Positions 1 to 6,688 of a DNA stretch of 8,475 bases are shown here, one piece after another. The notes below the pieces were generated by a model. That model ran no database searches and was not told the origin of the DNA. It was given only the letters and a program-made list of their open reading frames with translations. Source of the DNA: Thermoplasmata archaeon (GTDB lineage Archaea; Thermoplasmatota; Thermoplasmata; Lutacidiplasmatales; UBA184); contig JASHWZ010000070.1 of assembly GCA_030043865.1 (NCBI GenBank), positions 1-8,475 of the forward strand. Direction: 5' to 3'. How positions within the stretch are numbered: position 1 is the first letter of the stretch; each line of letters starts with the position of its first letter. A program made the position numbers and the translations under genes.

Positions 1-85
1 CCGAGGAACTTGACCGTGCCGTGACTGAATCAATGACGCGATTGGAAGGTAAAGCTTTCTCTTCGCTCGAACGGCGGGGGCGGGC
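1..85. other. AT-richer segment downstream of alaS; terminator or promoter region, unresolved
   Basis: This segment follows the alaS stop codon and runs to the left window edge. It is clearly less GC-rich than the genes, especially around 41-60, which holds the 8-base palindrome AAAGCTTT at 51-58. Read on the minus strand, it gives a pyrimidine-rich run just after that palindrome. This could be an archaeal transcript end, or the upstream element of a gene beyond the edge. All reading frames entering from the left are too short here to identify. One plus-strand frame ends at a TGA at 22-24, so a convergent gene could end there, but a seven-residue tail is no basis for a call. Confidence 0.3.
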
Positions 86-2650
86 TCAGGCACCGGCGGC
101 GCGCCGGGCCGCCGACCGGGCGGCGTCGAGCGCGTGCGCGAGGGGGGCTCCCGGCTCCCCGACCGCGGTCGCGGACGCCGGGTTGCCGCCACCGCGACCC
201 TCGAATTCCCCGAGCGCCGCCCTCAGCACGTCGGCGGCGGCGACCGCCGGCGAGGTCGAGCCAACGAACAGGACCCCTCGCCCGTCCTCCTCGCCAGCGA
301 GGATCGCCACCCGGCCCTTTTCCTTCGTGAGGAGCCGGGAGAGCTCCATCAACTCGGCGCGCCCCCGGTCGACCGCGCCCGTGACGATCATCGTCGCGCC
401 GACCGTCTCGGCGACGGACGGGTCGGCGAGCAGTCGGCTCGCCGTCGCCCCGAGGTCCTCCTTGCGCCGGGTCCGCGCCGCCTTGCGCGACGCCTCGATC
501 TCCCCGAGGAGCCGGTCGATGCCGCTCGGCAGCTCGGCGACCGACACTCCGAGGCGACGGGACGCCTCCTTCAGGATCTCCTCGTGCTCCTCGCGCAGGT
601 CGAGCGCCCGCTCCCCGCTCGAGTACGTGAGCCGGACGATGCCGTCCTGGATCCGCTCGACGTCCGAGAGCGCGATCGCGCCGACCTCGCTCGTATGCGT
701 GCAGTGCGTCCCTCCGCACGCTTCGACGTCGAACCCTTCCACCTCGACGATCCGGAGCTCCTTGCCCGGCACGGCCCCTCCCTGGTAGAGAGTGAACCCG
801 AACCGCTTCTCCGCCTGGTTCCGGTCCTCGAAGTAGCTCTTCACCGGCCGGTCCTCGCGGACGATCTCGTTGACGCGTCGCTCGACCCGGTGCAGTTCCT
901 CTCGGGAGAGCGGCTTGTAGTGGGTGATATCGATGCGGGCCGACTCCGGCCCCTTGTACGCCCCGGCTTGCCAGACGTGCGGCCCGAGGGTCTCGCGGAG
1001 CGCGCCGTTGAGGAGGTGGGTCGCCGTGTGATGTTGCATCAGTTGACGTCGCCGGGGGCCGTCGACCCGCCCGTGGACCCGCTCGCCGACCCGGAACGGC
1101 GACGGCCGCTCGAGGTGGTGGAGCACCCACGGTCCCTTCCGTTCGACGTCCACGACCGCGAGATCGCCGAGGTGGCCCTTGTCCGTCACCTGGCCCCCGC
1201 CGGTCGGATAGAAGTACGTCCGGTCGAGCACGACGTACGGCCCCTCGGTCCAGACGACGTGCGCGTCGAACGCCAGGGTGTACGGGTCGAGGTAGTAGAG
1301 CACCTCGGTCGCCGGAGTGCCCGTCGCGACGTCCGGCAGCCCCTTCGTCGTCTCGGTGTACTCGTTGGTCGGCCGCTCGCCCTCGTGTCGTGCCGCGACC
1401 CGGGAGTAGAAGTCGTCGGGGATCTTGGGCGGCTCCCGGAGCTCCTCGACCGCGAGGTCGGGCGGGATCCCGAGCGAGTCGTACCACTGGAGGAGGTCCT
1501 CCTCGGTCACCTTCCCGCCGGTCGCTCGGAGCCGCTCGTCGTACCGGCGGATCGTCGTGCGGGCGCGGTCGATCGATTCGGCGAACTTCTCGGCCTCGGC
1601 GCTCACGACCCGGTGCAGGTCGTCGCGGTGCGCCCCGACCTCGGGGAACGTCCGAGCGATCGCGCGCCCCGCGGCGTCGAGGATCGCGAGCAGGTCCGGA
1701 GCCTCGGGGGTCCGCTGGAGGATCCGGATCGAGCGCCGCAGGAGCAGGCGGGCGAAGTACCCCTCCTTGCTGTTCGACGGGACGACCCCGTCCGTCAGAA
1801 GGAAGTTGAGCGCCCGGGCGTGGTCGATGAGGATCGCGGCCTCCCGCGGCGGGAACGTGCGGCGGAGCTCGTCGTACTCCGCGCCGAACACCGCTTCGTA
1901 CGCGGTCTTCGTGCCCTGGCTCATCCAGGTGAACCGCTCGAGCCCGTACCCCGTGTCGACGACCGTGAGGGGCATCGGTCGCACCGCGTCGACGTCGCGC
2001 ACGTATTCCATGAAGACGAGCGTCGCCACCTCGAGCCCGAGGAGGCCGACGCTGAGCGACGGCCCGAGGTTGCCGCCGCCCTCCCAGACCTCCTCTTTGT
2101 ACGTGATCGCCGTCGGGTCGGCCCCGAGCTGCTCGGTGAGGAGCTCGTGGCATAGCTCCGTCGTGCGGTCCTTGAAGTAGACCTCGTGGTCGGGCCGATT
2201 GAACGCGTGGTGCGCCATCATCTCGAACAGCGTGAAGTGGCGGCCGGACCGCCCGACCTCCTCGAGGTCGATGAACCGCAGCACCGGCTGGCTGATCACG
2301 AGCGGGTTCGCCGGCGGCGGGATCGCGCCGCTCGTCACCCAGGGTTGGAAGTCGTAGATCGACGCCTGCGTGAAGAAGACGTCGTTCCGCCAGCGCGCCA
2401 CGGTGGGGTAGCGTCGAACCCGGGTGTGCCCTCGCTCTTCGAAGAAGTGGAGGAACGTCTCGCGCATCGCGTCCGGGCCTTCCGGCTTCGAGAACCCGGG
2501 GTGGCCGAGGAACCCGTAGTCGCGGCACGGCGCCTCCTGACAGCGGTCGTGGTCGCCGAGCGTCCAGAACGCGGAGCCGCAGACCGAGCAGGCCCGTCGA
2601 TGGAACCCGGCGCGGTGGAAGAACGGAAGGTCGTACTCGGAGGAATCCAT
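86..2650 (-). CDS. alaS: Alanyl-tRNA synthetase, archaeal type
   Basis: This cytoplasmic class II synthetase charges tRNA(Ala) with alanine and hydrolyses mischarged Ser- or Gly-tRNA(Ala). It has 854 residues, slightly short for archaeal AlaRS (about 900). An N-terminal Cys cluster (C21, C24, C37, C42, around FWTLGDHDRC) is typical of archaeal AlaRS and probably binds metal. The aminoacylation core follows, with motif 3 as GYGLERFTW at 234-242, the archaeal form. The editing domain shows HTATH at 541-545 and CGGTH at 645-649, together the four-ligand zinc site. The C-terminal oligomerisation region has the Gly-rich EGRGGGNPASA at about 817-827. The ATG at 2650 fits, because the archaeal N-terminus begins a few residues before an EYxLxFF-like segment. 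It lies 61 bases downstream of nth, with a possible promoter of its own. No SD sequence is evident, which fits a leaderless start. Identification is firm. Confidence 0.98.
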   Translation of the reverse strand: MDSSEYDLPFFHRAGFHRRACSVCGSAFWTLGDHDRCQEAPCRDYGFLGHPGFSKPEGPDAMRETFLHFFEERGHTRVRRYPTVARWRNDVFFTQASIYDFQPWVTSGAIPPPANPLVISQPVLRFIDLEEVGRSGRHFTLFEMMAHHAFNRPDHEVYFKDRTTELCHELLTEQLGADPTAITYKEEVWEGGGNLGPSLSVGLLGLEVATLVFMEYVRDVDAVRPMPLTVVDTGYGLERFTWMSQGTKTAYEAVFGAEYDELRRTFPPREAAILIDHARALNFLLTDGVVPSNSKEGYFARLLLRRSIRILQRTPEAPDLLAILDAAGRAIARTFPEVGAHRDDLHRVVSAEAEKFAESIDRARTTIRRYDERLRATGGKVTEEDLLQWYDSLGIPPDLAVEELREPPKIPDDFYSRVAARHEGERPTNEYTETTKGLPDVATGTPATEVLYYLDPYTLAFDAHVVWTEGPYVVLDRTYFYPTGGGQVTDKGHLGDLAVVDVERKGPWVLHHLERPSPFRVGERVHGRVDGPRRRQLMQHHTATHLLNGALRETLGPHVWQAGAYKGPESARIDITHYKPLSREELHRVERRVNEIVREDRPVKSYFEDRNQAEKRFGFTLYQGGAVPGKELRIVEVEGFDVEACGGTHCTHTSEVGAIALSDVERIQDGIVRLTYSSGERALDLREEHEEILKEASRRLGVSVAELPSGIDRLLGEIEASRKAARTRRKEDLGATASRLLADPSVAETVGATMIVTGAVDRGRAELMELSRLLTKEKGRVAILAGEEDGRGVLFVGSTSPAVAAADVLRAALGEFEGRGGGNPASATAVGEPGAPLAHALDAARSAARRAAGA

Positions 2651-2660
2651 GACGGCCGTC
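2651..2660. repeat. 10-base perfect palindrome abutting the alaS start codon
   Basis: The sequence GACGGCCGTC equals its own reverse complement and touches the alaS ATG. It lies between a TATA-like box and the start codon, where an operator could sit. Palindromes of this length arise by chance about once per kilobase in random sequence, and more often in GC-rich DNA, so function is only a possibility. Confidence 0.25.
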
Positions 2661-2674
2661 CGAGGTCGCCCGGC

Positions 2675-2684
2675 CCTTAAGAGG
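2675..2684 (-). promoter_or_regulatory. Possible TATA box for alaS (leaderless start)
   Basis: On the minus strand the nth-alaS gap contains CCTCTTAAGG, the only AT-rich patch in a very GC-rich spacer. The CTTAAG core (2676-2681) is centred about 28 bases before the alaS ATG. Archaeal TATA boxes lie about 25-30 bases before the transcription start, so the transcript would begin at or next to the ATG. The lack of an SD sequence before alaS agrees with this. The match to a TTTATA-like consensus is partial. Confidence 0.35.
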
Positions 2685-2711
2685 TTCGGTCGCGAGGCCC
2701 GAGTTCCGAGC

Positions 2712-3452
2712 TCAGCGACGCGAACGATTCGACCCCGGGCGGCGAGCGGCCGCGCGTCGGCGCCGCGGCCGGTCGGCGGCCCGCGGAGGGGCTCGTCCGG
2801 CCCGGAGCGCTCGCCCGGTGGCGCAGAGCTCGACGATCGGGCACTCCCCGCAGCGCGGGCCGATCGGTCGACAGACGTTCTGGCCGTGCTGCACGAGGAG
2901 CGGATTCAGTGGGATCCAGTACTCCTCGGGCACGACCTGCCGGAGGCGGGCCTCCGTCTCCTCCGGGGTCCGAGTGCGGACGACGCCCAGGCGGTTCGCG
3001 ATGCGGTGGACGTGGGTGTCGACCGGGATGGCCGGGATCCCGTAACCGAAGACGAGCACGCAGTTCGCCGTCTTCGGACCGACGCCCGGGAGGGTCGTCA
3101 GTTCCTCGTACGTCTTCGGGACCTCTCCCCCGAACCGAGCGAGCACCTCGGCGGCGCACGCCCGGATCAGCCGAGCTTTGGTGTGATAGAACCCGGTCTC
3201 CCGGATCAACGGCTCGATCTGCGCCGGTCGGGCCCCGGCCAGACGGGGCGCGTCCGGGTACCGGCGGAACAGGCGCGCGCTCGCGACGTCGGTCGCCTCG
3301 TCCCGGGTCCGCTGGGAGAGGATCGTCCCGATCATCACCTGGAACGGGTCCTCCGCGTGCTCCCGGAGGTAGGGGGTCCGCCAGTCTCCGGTCCGGTAGA
3401 ACGCCGAGAGTCGGTCCATCAGAGTCTCCCAATAGGTGCGGGGGTCGGTCAT
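2712..3452 (-). CDS. nth: Endonuclease III, bifunctional DNA glycosylase/AP lyase
   Basis: This base-excision repair enzyme removes oxidised pyrimidines and cleaves the strand at the abasic site. The 246-residue protein has the LSQRTRDE segment (45-52), matching the family LSxQTxD region. The helix-hairpin-helix LPGVGPKTAN (121-130) carries the catalytic lysine K127. The catalytic aspartate D145 sits in VDTHVHR. The [4Fe-4S] loop has spacing C-x6-C-x2-C-x5-C at C194, C201, C204 and C210. Having both K127 and D145 argues for a bifunctional Nth rather than MutY or a Mig-type thymine glycosylase. The last 36 residues after the cluster form an Arg/Ala/Pro-rich tail, longer than usual. Its ATG overlaps the folC stop (ATGA), so translation is probably coupled. 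A G-rich SD-like run (GGGGGGA at 3457-3463) lies four bases upstream of the start. Confidence 0.95.
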   Translation of the reverse strand: MTDPRTYWETLMDRLSAFYRTGDWRTPYLREHAEDPFQVMIGTILSQRTRDEATDVASARLFRRYPDAPRLAGARPAQIEPLIRETGFYHTKARLIRACAAEVLARFGGEVPKTYEELTTLPGVGPKTANCVLVFGYGIPAIPVDTHVHRIANRLGVVRTRTPEETEARLRQVVPEEYWIPLNPLLVQHGQNVCRPIGPRCGECPIVELCATGRALRAGRAPPRAADRPRRRRAAARRPGSNRSRR

Positions 3453-4903
3453 CGCGTCCCCCCGCGCCCGGCGCTCCCGCGATCCGCGGGGACCGGTGCG
3501 TCGACCGGGGGTCGGTCCCCCAGCCCCGGGTCCGAGAGGTCAGGCTCGTCGTTCCCGCCGTGCTCGGTCCGCAGGAGCTCACCGACCAGGTAGTCGCTGC
3601 CCACGACGAGGGTCAGCCCGTCGGGGGAGGTGGCCGCACGACCGAGCTTGAGCCCCTCGGTCGCGGTGCGCGCGAGCACGATCCGGGAGAACCGGCCTAC
3701 GGCGTGAGCGCGCAGCTCCGCCACCGGCATCGCTCGATGCGAGAGCACCGGCACGAGAACGATCGTCCGCGCGAGCGGGGCGAGCGCGTCGAAGATCCGA
3801 GCGACGCTCTTCCCCTGGAGCGACCCGAAGACGATCGCGCTCGCCGCCGGGTCCGCGAGAGGGAACAGCTCCCCGAGGCTCTGCGCGACCAGGCGAGCGC
3901 TCTCGGGAGTGTGCGCGACGTCGTAGACCAGCTCGGGCCGTCGAGCGACCCGTTCGAGCCGACCCGGCCAGACGACGTCCGAGAGGCCGGTCCGGATCGC
4001 GCGCTCGGCGACCGGGCGGCCCGTTGCGGTCGCGAACCGAACGACCGCCGCGACAGCGAGCGCCGCGTTCCCGGGCTGGAACCGGCCGTGCAGCGGCAGG
4101 GAGAGCCGCTCGAACCGATGGCCCGGAAGACGGAGGTCGAACCGCTGCCCCGTCTCCGAGAGCTCCCGATCGGATACCGTCACCTCACTCCCGAGATGCC
4201 AGAGCGGGACGCCCCGCTCGCGCGCCTCGGCCTCGGCGACCGTTCGTGCCTCCTCGGGCAGTTCGCCCAGCACGCCGGTCATGCCGGCATGGAGGATTCC
4301 CGCCTTCTCGTGGGCGATCGCCCCGAGGGTCGACCCGAGCACGTCGGTGTGCTCGAGTTCGATCGTGGTGATCACTCCGACCTTCGCGTCCAGCACGTTC
4401 GTCGCATCGAGCCGTCCACCGATCCCGACCTCGACGACCGCCGCCTCCACCGCGGACCGGGCGAACCAGTCGAGCGCGAGCGCGGTGGTCGCTTCGAAGA
4501 ACGTCGGGGCGTGGGGGATCGCCCCGGTCGTCTCGAGGTCGCGGGCCGCGGCGTCGACGCGGGCGAACCCTCGCACGACCTCCTCGGGCGGGATCATCTC
4601 CCCGTCGATCCGCATCCGCTCCCGGTAGCTCTCGAGGTGCGGGGAGGTGAACAAGCCGGTCCGGACCCCGTGGGCGGTGAGGACCGACTGCGCGATCGCC
4701 GCGACCGAGCCCTTGCCCTTGCTGCCGGTGACGTGGATCGCGGGGAACCGTCGCTCGGGGTGGTCGAGGGCCCCGAGGAGACCCTGGATCACCTCGAGGC
4801 CGGGGCGGAGGCCGAACCGGCGCCGGCGGTACAGTCCGTCGAGCGTCGCGCGATACTCGTCGCGGCCCACGGCAGTTCGAGGTCGGGAAGGAGCGTCCGC
4901 CAT
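3449..4903 (-). CDS. folC: Dihydrofolate synthase / folylpolyglutamate synthase (Mur ligase family)
   Basis: FolC uses ATP to join glutamate to dihydropteroate or to folates, completing folate and lengthening its glutamate tail. The 484-residue protein shows the Mur-ligase P-loop VTGSKGKGS (58-66), FTSPHL (85-90), FFEATTALA (135-143), EVGIGGRLDATN (158-169), HEKAG (198-202) and the domain-linking WPGRLE (312-317). In the C-terminal domain YDVAHTPES (327-335) replaces the common DGAHNP, with Thr as in some FPGS proteins. The last 35-40 residues are Pro/Gly/Asp-rich and probably disordered. The ATG at 4903 lies 26 bases after the mutase stop. A longer open frame runs upstream, but there it only mirrors the mutase gene. 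The folC stop overlaps the nth start. A folate-type cofactor in this archaeon is implied but not proven. Whether it has one or both activities cannot be read from sequence. Confidence 0.93.
   Translation of the reverse strand: MADAPSRPRTAVGRDEYRATLDGLYRRRRFGLRPGLEVIQGLLGALDHPERRFPAIHVTGSKGKGSVAAIAQSVLTAHGVRTGLFTSPHLESYRERMRIDGEMIPPEEVVRGFARVDAAARDLETTGAIPHAPTFFEATTALALDWFARSAVEAAVVEVGIGGRLDATNVLDAKVGVITTIELEHTDVLGSTLGAIAHEKAGILHAGMTGVLGELPEEARTVAEAEARERGVPLWHLGSEVTVSDRELSETGQRFDLRLPGHRFERLSLPLHGRFQPGNAALAVAAVVRFATATGRPVAERAIRTGLSDVVWPGRLERVARRPELVYDVAHTPESARLVAQSLGELFPLADPAASAIVFGSLQGKSVARIFDALAPLARTIVLVPVLSHRAMPVAELRAHAVGRFSRIVLARTATEGLKLGRAATSPDGLTLVVGSDYLVGELLRTEHGGNDEPDLSDPGLGDRPPVDAPVPADRGSAGRGGTR
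3457..3463 (-). promoter_or_regulatory. SD-like G-rich run before nth
   Basis: On the minus strand GGGGGGA ends four bases before the nth ATG, inside the folC 3' end. It could pair partly with the CCUCC end of 16S rRNA and supports the ATG that overlaps the folC stop. It also encodes Gly and Arg codons of the FolC tail, so it may be only a codon effect. Confidence 0.3.
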
Positions 4904-4929
4904 AAGCGTTCGGCGCCGGCCGCGGGCGC

Positions 4930-6648
4930 TCAGTACGTCGACCGTTCCCGGTAGTTCCCGTAGACGTCCTGGAACGCGCGGACGATCTCGCCGAGCGTCG
5001 CGTCGGCCCGCAGGGCGTCGAGGACCGCCGGCATCGTGTTCTCCGACTCCGTCGCCGCCACCTTCCGCAGCCGGTCGAGCGCCGCCTCGTACCGGGAGCG
5101 ATTCCGTCGGGCCCGCAGCGCCCGCAGCCGGGCCGACTGGCGTCGTCGGGCTTGCTCGGAGATCTTGAGCCGCGGTACCTTCACGGGCGCGTCGATGGTG
5201 TAGGCGTTGACCCCGACGATCTTCTCGGCGCCAGACTCGACGGCGCGCTGGTAGCGGAACGACGCCTCCTGGATCTCGCGCTGGAAGAAGCCGCGCTCGA
5301 TCGCCGGCACGACGCCCCCCATCGCGTCGACCTGGTCGAAGTACTTTCGCGTCGCTTCCTCCATCGTGTCGGTGAGCCACTCCACGTAGTAGCTGCCCGC
5401 GAACGGGTCGACCGACTCCGCGACCCCCGACTCGGCGGCGAGGATCTGCTGGGTGCGCAGCGCGATCCGGACCGCGTCCTCGCTCGGAAGCTGGAGCGCC
5501 TCATCGTACGAGTTCGTGTGCAGCGACTGGGTACCGCCGAGCACGCCGGCGAGCGCCTGGATCGTCGTGCGCACGATGTTGAGCTCGGGCTGCTGCGCGG
5601 TGCACGAGCAACCGGCGGTCTGGGTGTGGAACCGGAGCCAGAGCGAGCGCTCCTTGGTCGCGTGGAACTCGTCGCGCATCACGCTCGCCCAGACGCGGCG
5701 GGCGGCGCGGAACTTCGCGATCTCCTCGAAGAAGTCGTTGTGCGAGTTGAAGAAGAACGAGAGGCGGGGCGCGAAGTCGTCGACGTCGAGCCCCCGGCGG
5801 ATCGCCTCCCCGACGTACGCCCGGCCGTCGGCGAGCGTGAACGCGAGCTCCTGGACCGCCGTCGAACCGGCCTCGCGGATGTGGTAGCCCGAGATCGAGA
5901 CCGGGTTCCAGCGCGGCGTATGACGCGTCGCGTACTCGATCGTGTCGGTCACGAGCCGCAGCGCGGGTCGCGGCGGGTAGAGGAACTCCTTCTGGGCGAT
6001 GTACTCCTTCAGGATGTCGTTCTGCGTCGTCCCCCCGAGCCGGTCCGCGGGCACCCCGGTGGCCTCGCCCGCGAGCAGGTACATCCCCCAGACGATGTTC
6101 GCGGGCGCGTTGATCGTCATGCTGGTCGTCACGTCGGCGAGCGGGATCCCGCCCAGGAGCCGTCGCATGTCGGCCAGCGACCCGACGTTGACGCCGCACT
6201 TGCCCACCTCGCCGAGCGCCTCAGGGTCGTCGGCGTCGATCCCGTAGAGCGTGGGGTCGTCGAACGCGATCGAGAGCCCAGACTCCCCGTGCTGGAGGAG
6301 GTAGTGGAACCGACGGTTGGTGTCCTCGGGCGAGCCGAAGCCGGAGAACATCCGCATCGACCAGACCCGGCCCCGGTACATCGTCGGGTGGATCCCCCGC
6401 GTGAACGGCGGCTGACCCGGGTAGCCGATCGCGTCGAACGAGGAGCGCGGGGAGCGGGGCGTGTAGAGGCGTTCGACCGGGATCCCTCCCAAGGTCGTGA
6501 ACCGCTCCTTGCGTTCGGGGCTCTTCGCGACGGCCGGCGCCGCCACCTCCGCCTCCCAGCGCCGGGTCCGCTCGTCGACCGCGTCGTCCGGCGCGGGCGG
6601 CTCCGGACGGCCGGCCGCGGGTGGGGGGGTCGCCCGTCCGGCGGACAT
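4930..6648 (-). CDS. B12-dependent acyl-CoA mutase catalytic (large) subunit, isobutyryl-CoA mutase-like
   Basis: This is the TIM-barrel catalytic chain of an adenosylcobalamin-dependent carbon-skeleton mutase. Its 572 residues contain YPGQPPFTRGIHPTMYRG (76-93), TTQNDILKE (207-215) and SISGYH (251-256). H256 aligns with catalytic His244 of Propionibacterium MCM, and Q209 with Gln197. The chain ends near GNYRERSTY with no B12-binding domain (no DxHxxG), so a separate small subunit is needed; none is in the window. The substrate positions differ from MCM: Tyr89 is Phe101 (RMFSGF) and Arg207 is Gln219 (IAQKEF), each at identical spacing. Phe/Gln is the isobutyryl-CoA mutase pair, so butyryl/isobutyryl-CoA is the likelier substrate. 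An Ala 27 residues after Phe101 argues against 2-hydroxyisobutyryl-CoA mutase. The ATG at 6648 leaves a Pro/Ala-rich leader of about 25 residues. The family is certain; the substrate is inferred. Confidence 0.9.
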   Translation of the reverse strand: MSAGRATPPPAAGRPEPPAPDDAVDERTRRWEAEVAAPAVAKSPERKERFTTLGGIPVERLYTPRSPRSSFDAIGYPGQPPFTRGIHPTMYRGRVWSMRMFSGFGSPEDTNRRFHYLLQHGESGLSIAFDDPTLYGIDADDPEALGEVGKCGVNVGSLADMRRLLGGIPLADVTTSMTINAPANIVWGMYLLAGEATGVPADRLGGTTQNDILKEYIAQKEFLYPPRPALRLVTDTIEYATRHTPRWNPVSISGYHIREAGSTAVQELAFTLADGRAYVGEAIRRGLDVDDFAPRLSFFFNSHNDFFEEIAKFRAARRVWASVMRDEFHATKERSLWLRFHTQTAGCSCTAQQPELNIVRTTIQALAGVLGGTQSLHTNSYDEALQLPSEDAVRIALRTQQILAAESGVAESVDPFAGSYYVEWLTDTMEEATRKYFDQVDAMGGVVPAIERGFFQREIQEASFRYQRAVESGAEKIVGVNAYTIDAPVKVPRLKISEQARRRQSARLRALRARRNRSRYEAALDRLRKVAATESENTMPAVLDALRADATLGEIVRAFQDVYGNYRERSTY

Positions 6649-6664
6649 CGCCCCAAGAGGGGCG
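6649..6664. repeat. Perfect inverted repeat abutting the mutase start codon
   Basis: On the minus strand CGCCCC-TCTT-GGGGCG forms a perfect six-pair, all-GC stem with a four-base loop, and its last base touches the mutase ATG. In a read-through transcript it would be a stable hairpin just before the start codon and could limit translation or end the upstream transcript. In a leaderless transcript it would be absent from the RNA and lie in DNA between the TATA-like box and the start, an operator position. The repeat is seen directly; the role is inferred. Confidence 0.45.
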
Positions 6665-6670
6665 CGGGCG

Positions 6671-6680
6671 GTGATAACTC
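6671..6680 (-). promoter_or_regulatory. Possible TATA box for the acyl-CoA mutase gene
   Basis: The 40-base gap after the methyltransferase contains GAGTTATCAC on the minus strand, an isolated AT-rich patch. Its TTATCA core is about 24-29 bases before the mutase ATG, the spacing expected for an archaeal leaderless promoter. The match to the TATA consensus is partial, so the gene may equally be read through from upstream. Confidence 0.35.
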
Positions 6681-6688
6681 CGTGGACG

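Noticed and set aside
1..24. Possible 3' end of a convergent plus-strand gene stopping at 22-24
   Set aside because: Only seven codons are visible and they match no recognisable protein end; the segment could equally be non-coding.
134..2155. A 673-codon open frame on the plus strand opposite alaS
   Set aside because: It is fully antisense to a clear alanyl-tRNA synthetase, is Arg/Pro/Asp/Leu-rich with no recognisable motif, and is the usual mirror frame of GC-rich coding DNA.
30..2528. An 832-codon minus-strand frame overlapping alaS in another frame
   Set aside because: Arg/Pro/Gly low complexity throughout, while the overlapping frame gives a complete AlaRS.
2909..4954. A 681-codon plus-strand open frame spanning nth and folC
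   Set aside because: It crosses two real genes on the other strand, has low-complexity Arg/Gly/Pro composition and no domain signature.
4904..5380. N-terminal extension of folC into the mutase gene
   Set aside because: The extension is Arg/Gly-rich shadow of mutase codons. The FolC family start is matched by the ATG at 4903, placing the P-loop near residue 58.
4930..6648. Calling the mutase a 2-hydroxyisobutyryl-CoA mutase
   Set aside because: That enzyme has Ile at the Tyr89 position and, as I recall, an Asp 27 residues later. Here these are Phe101 and Ala.
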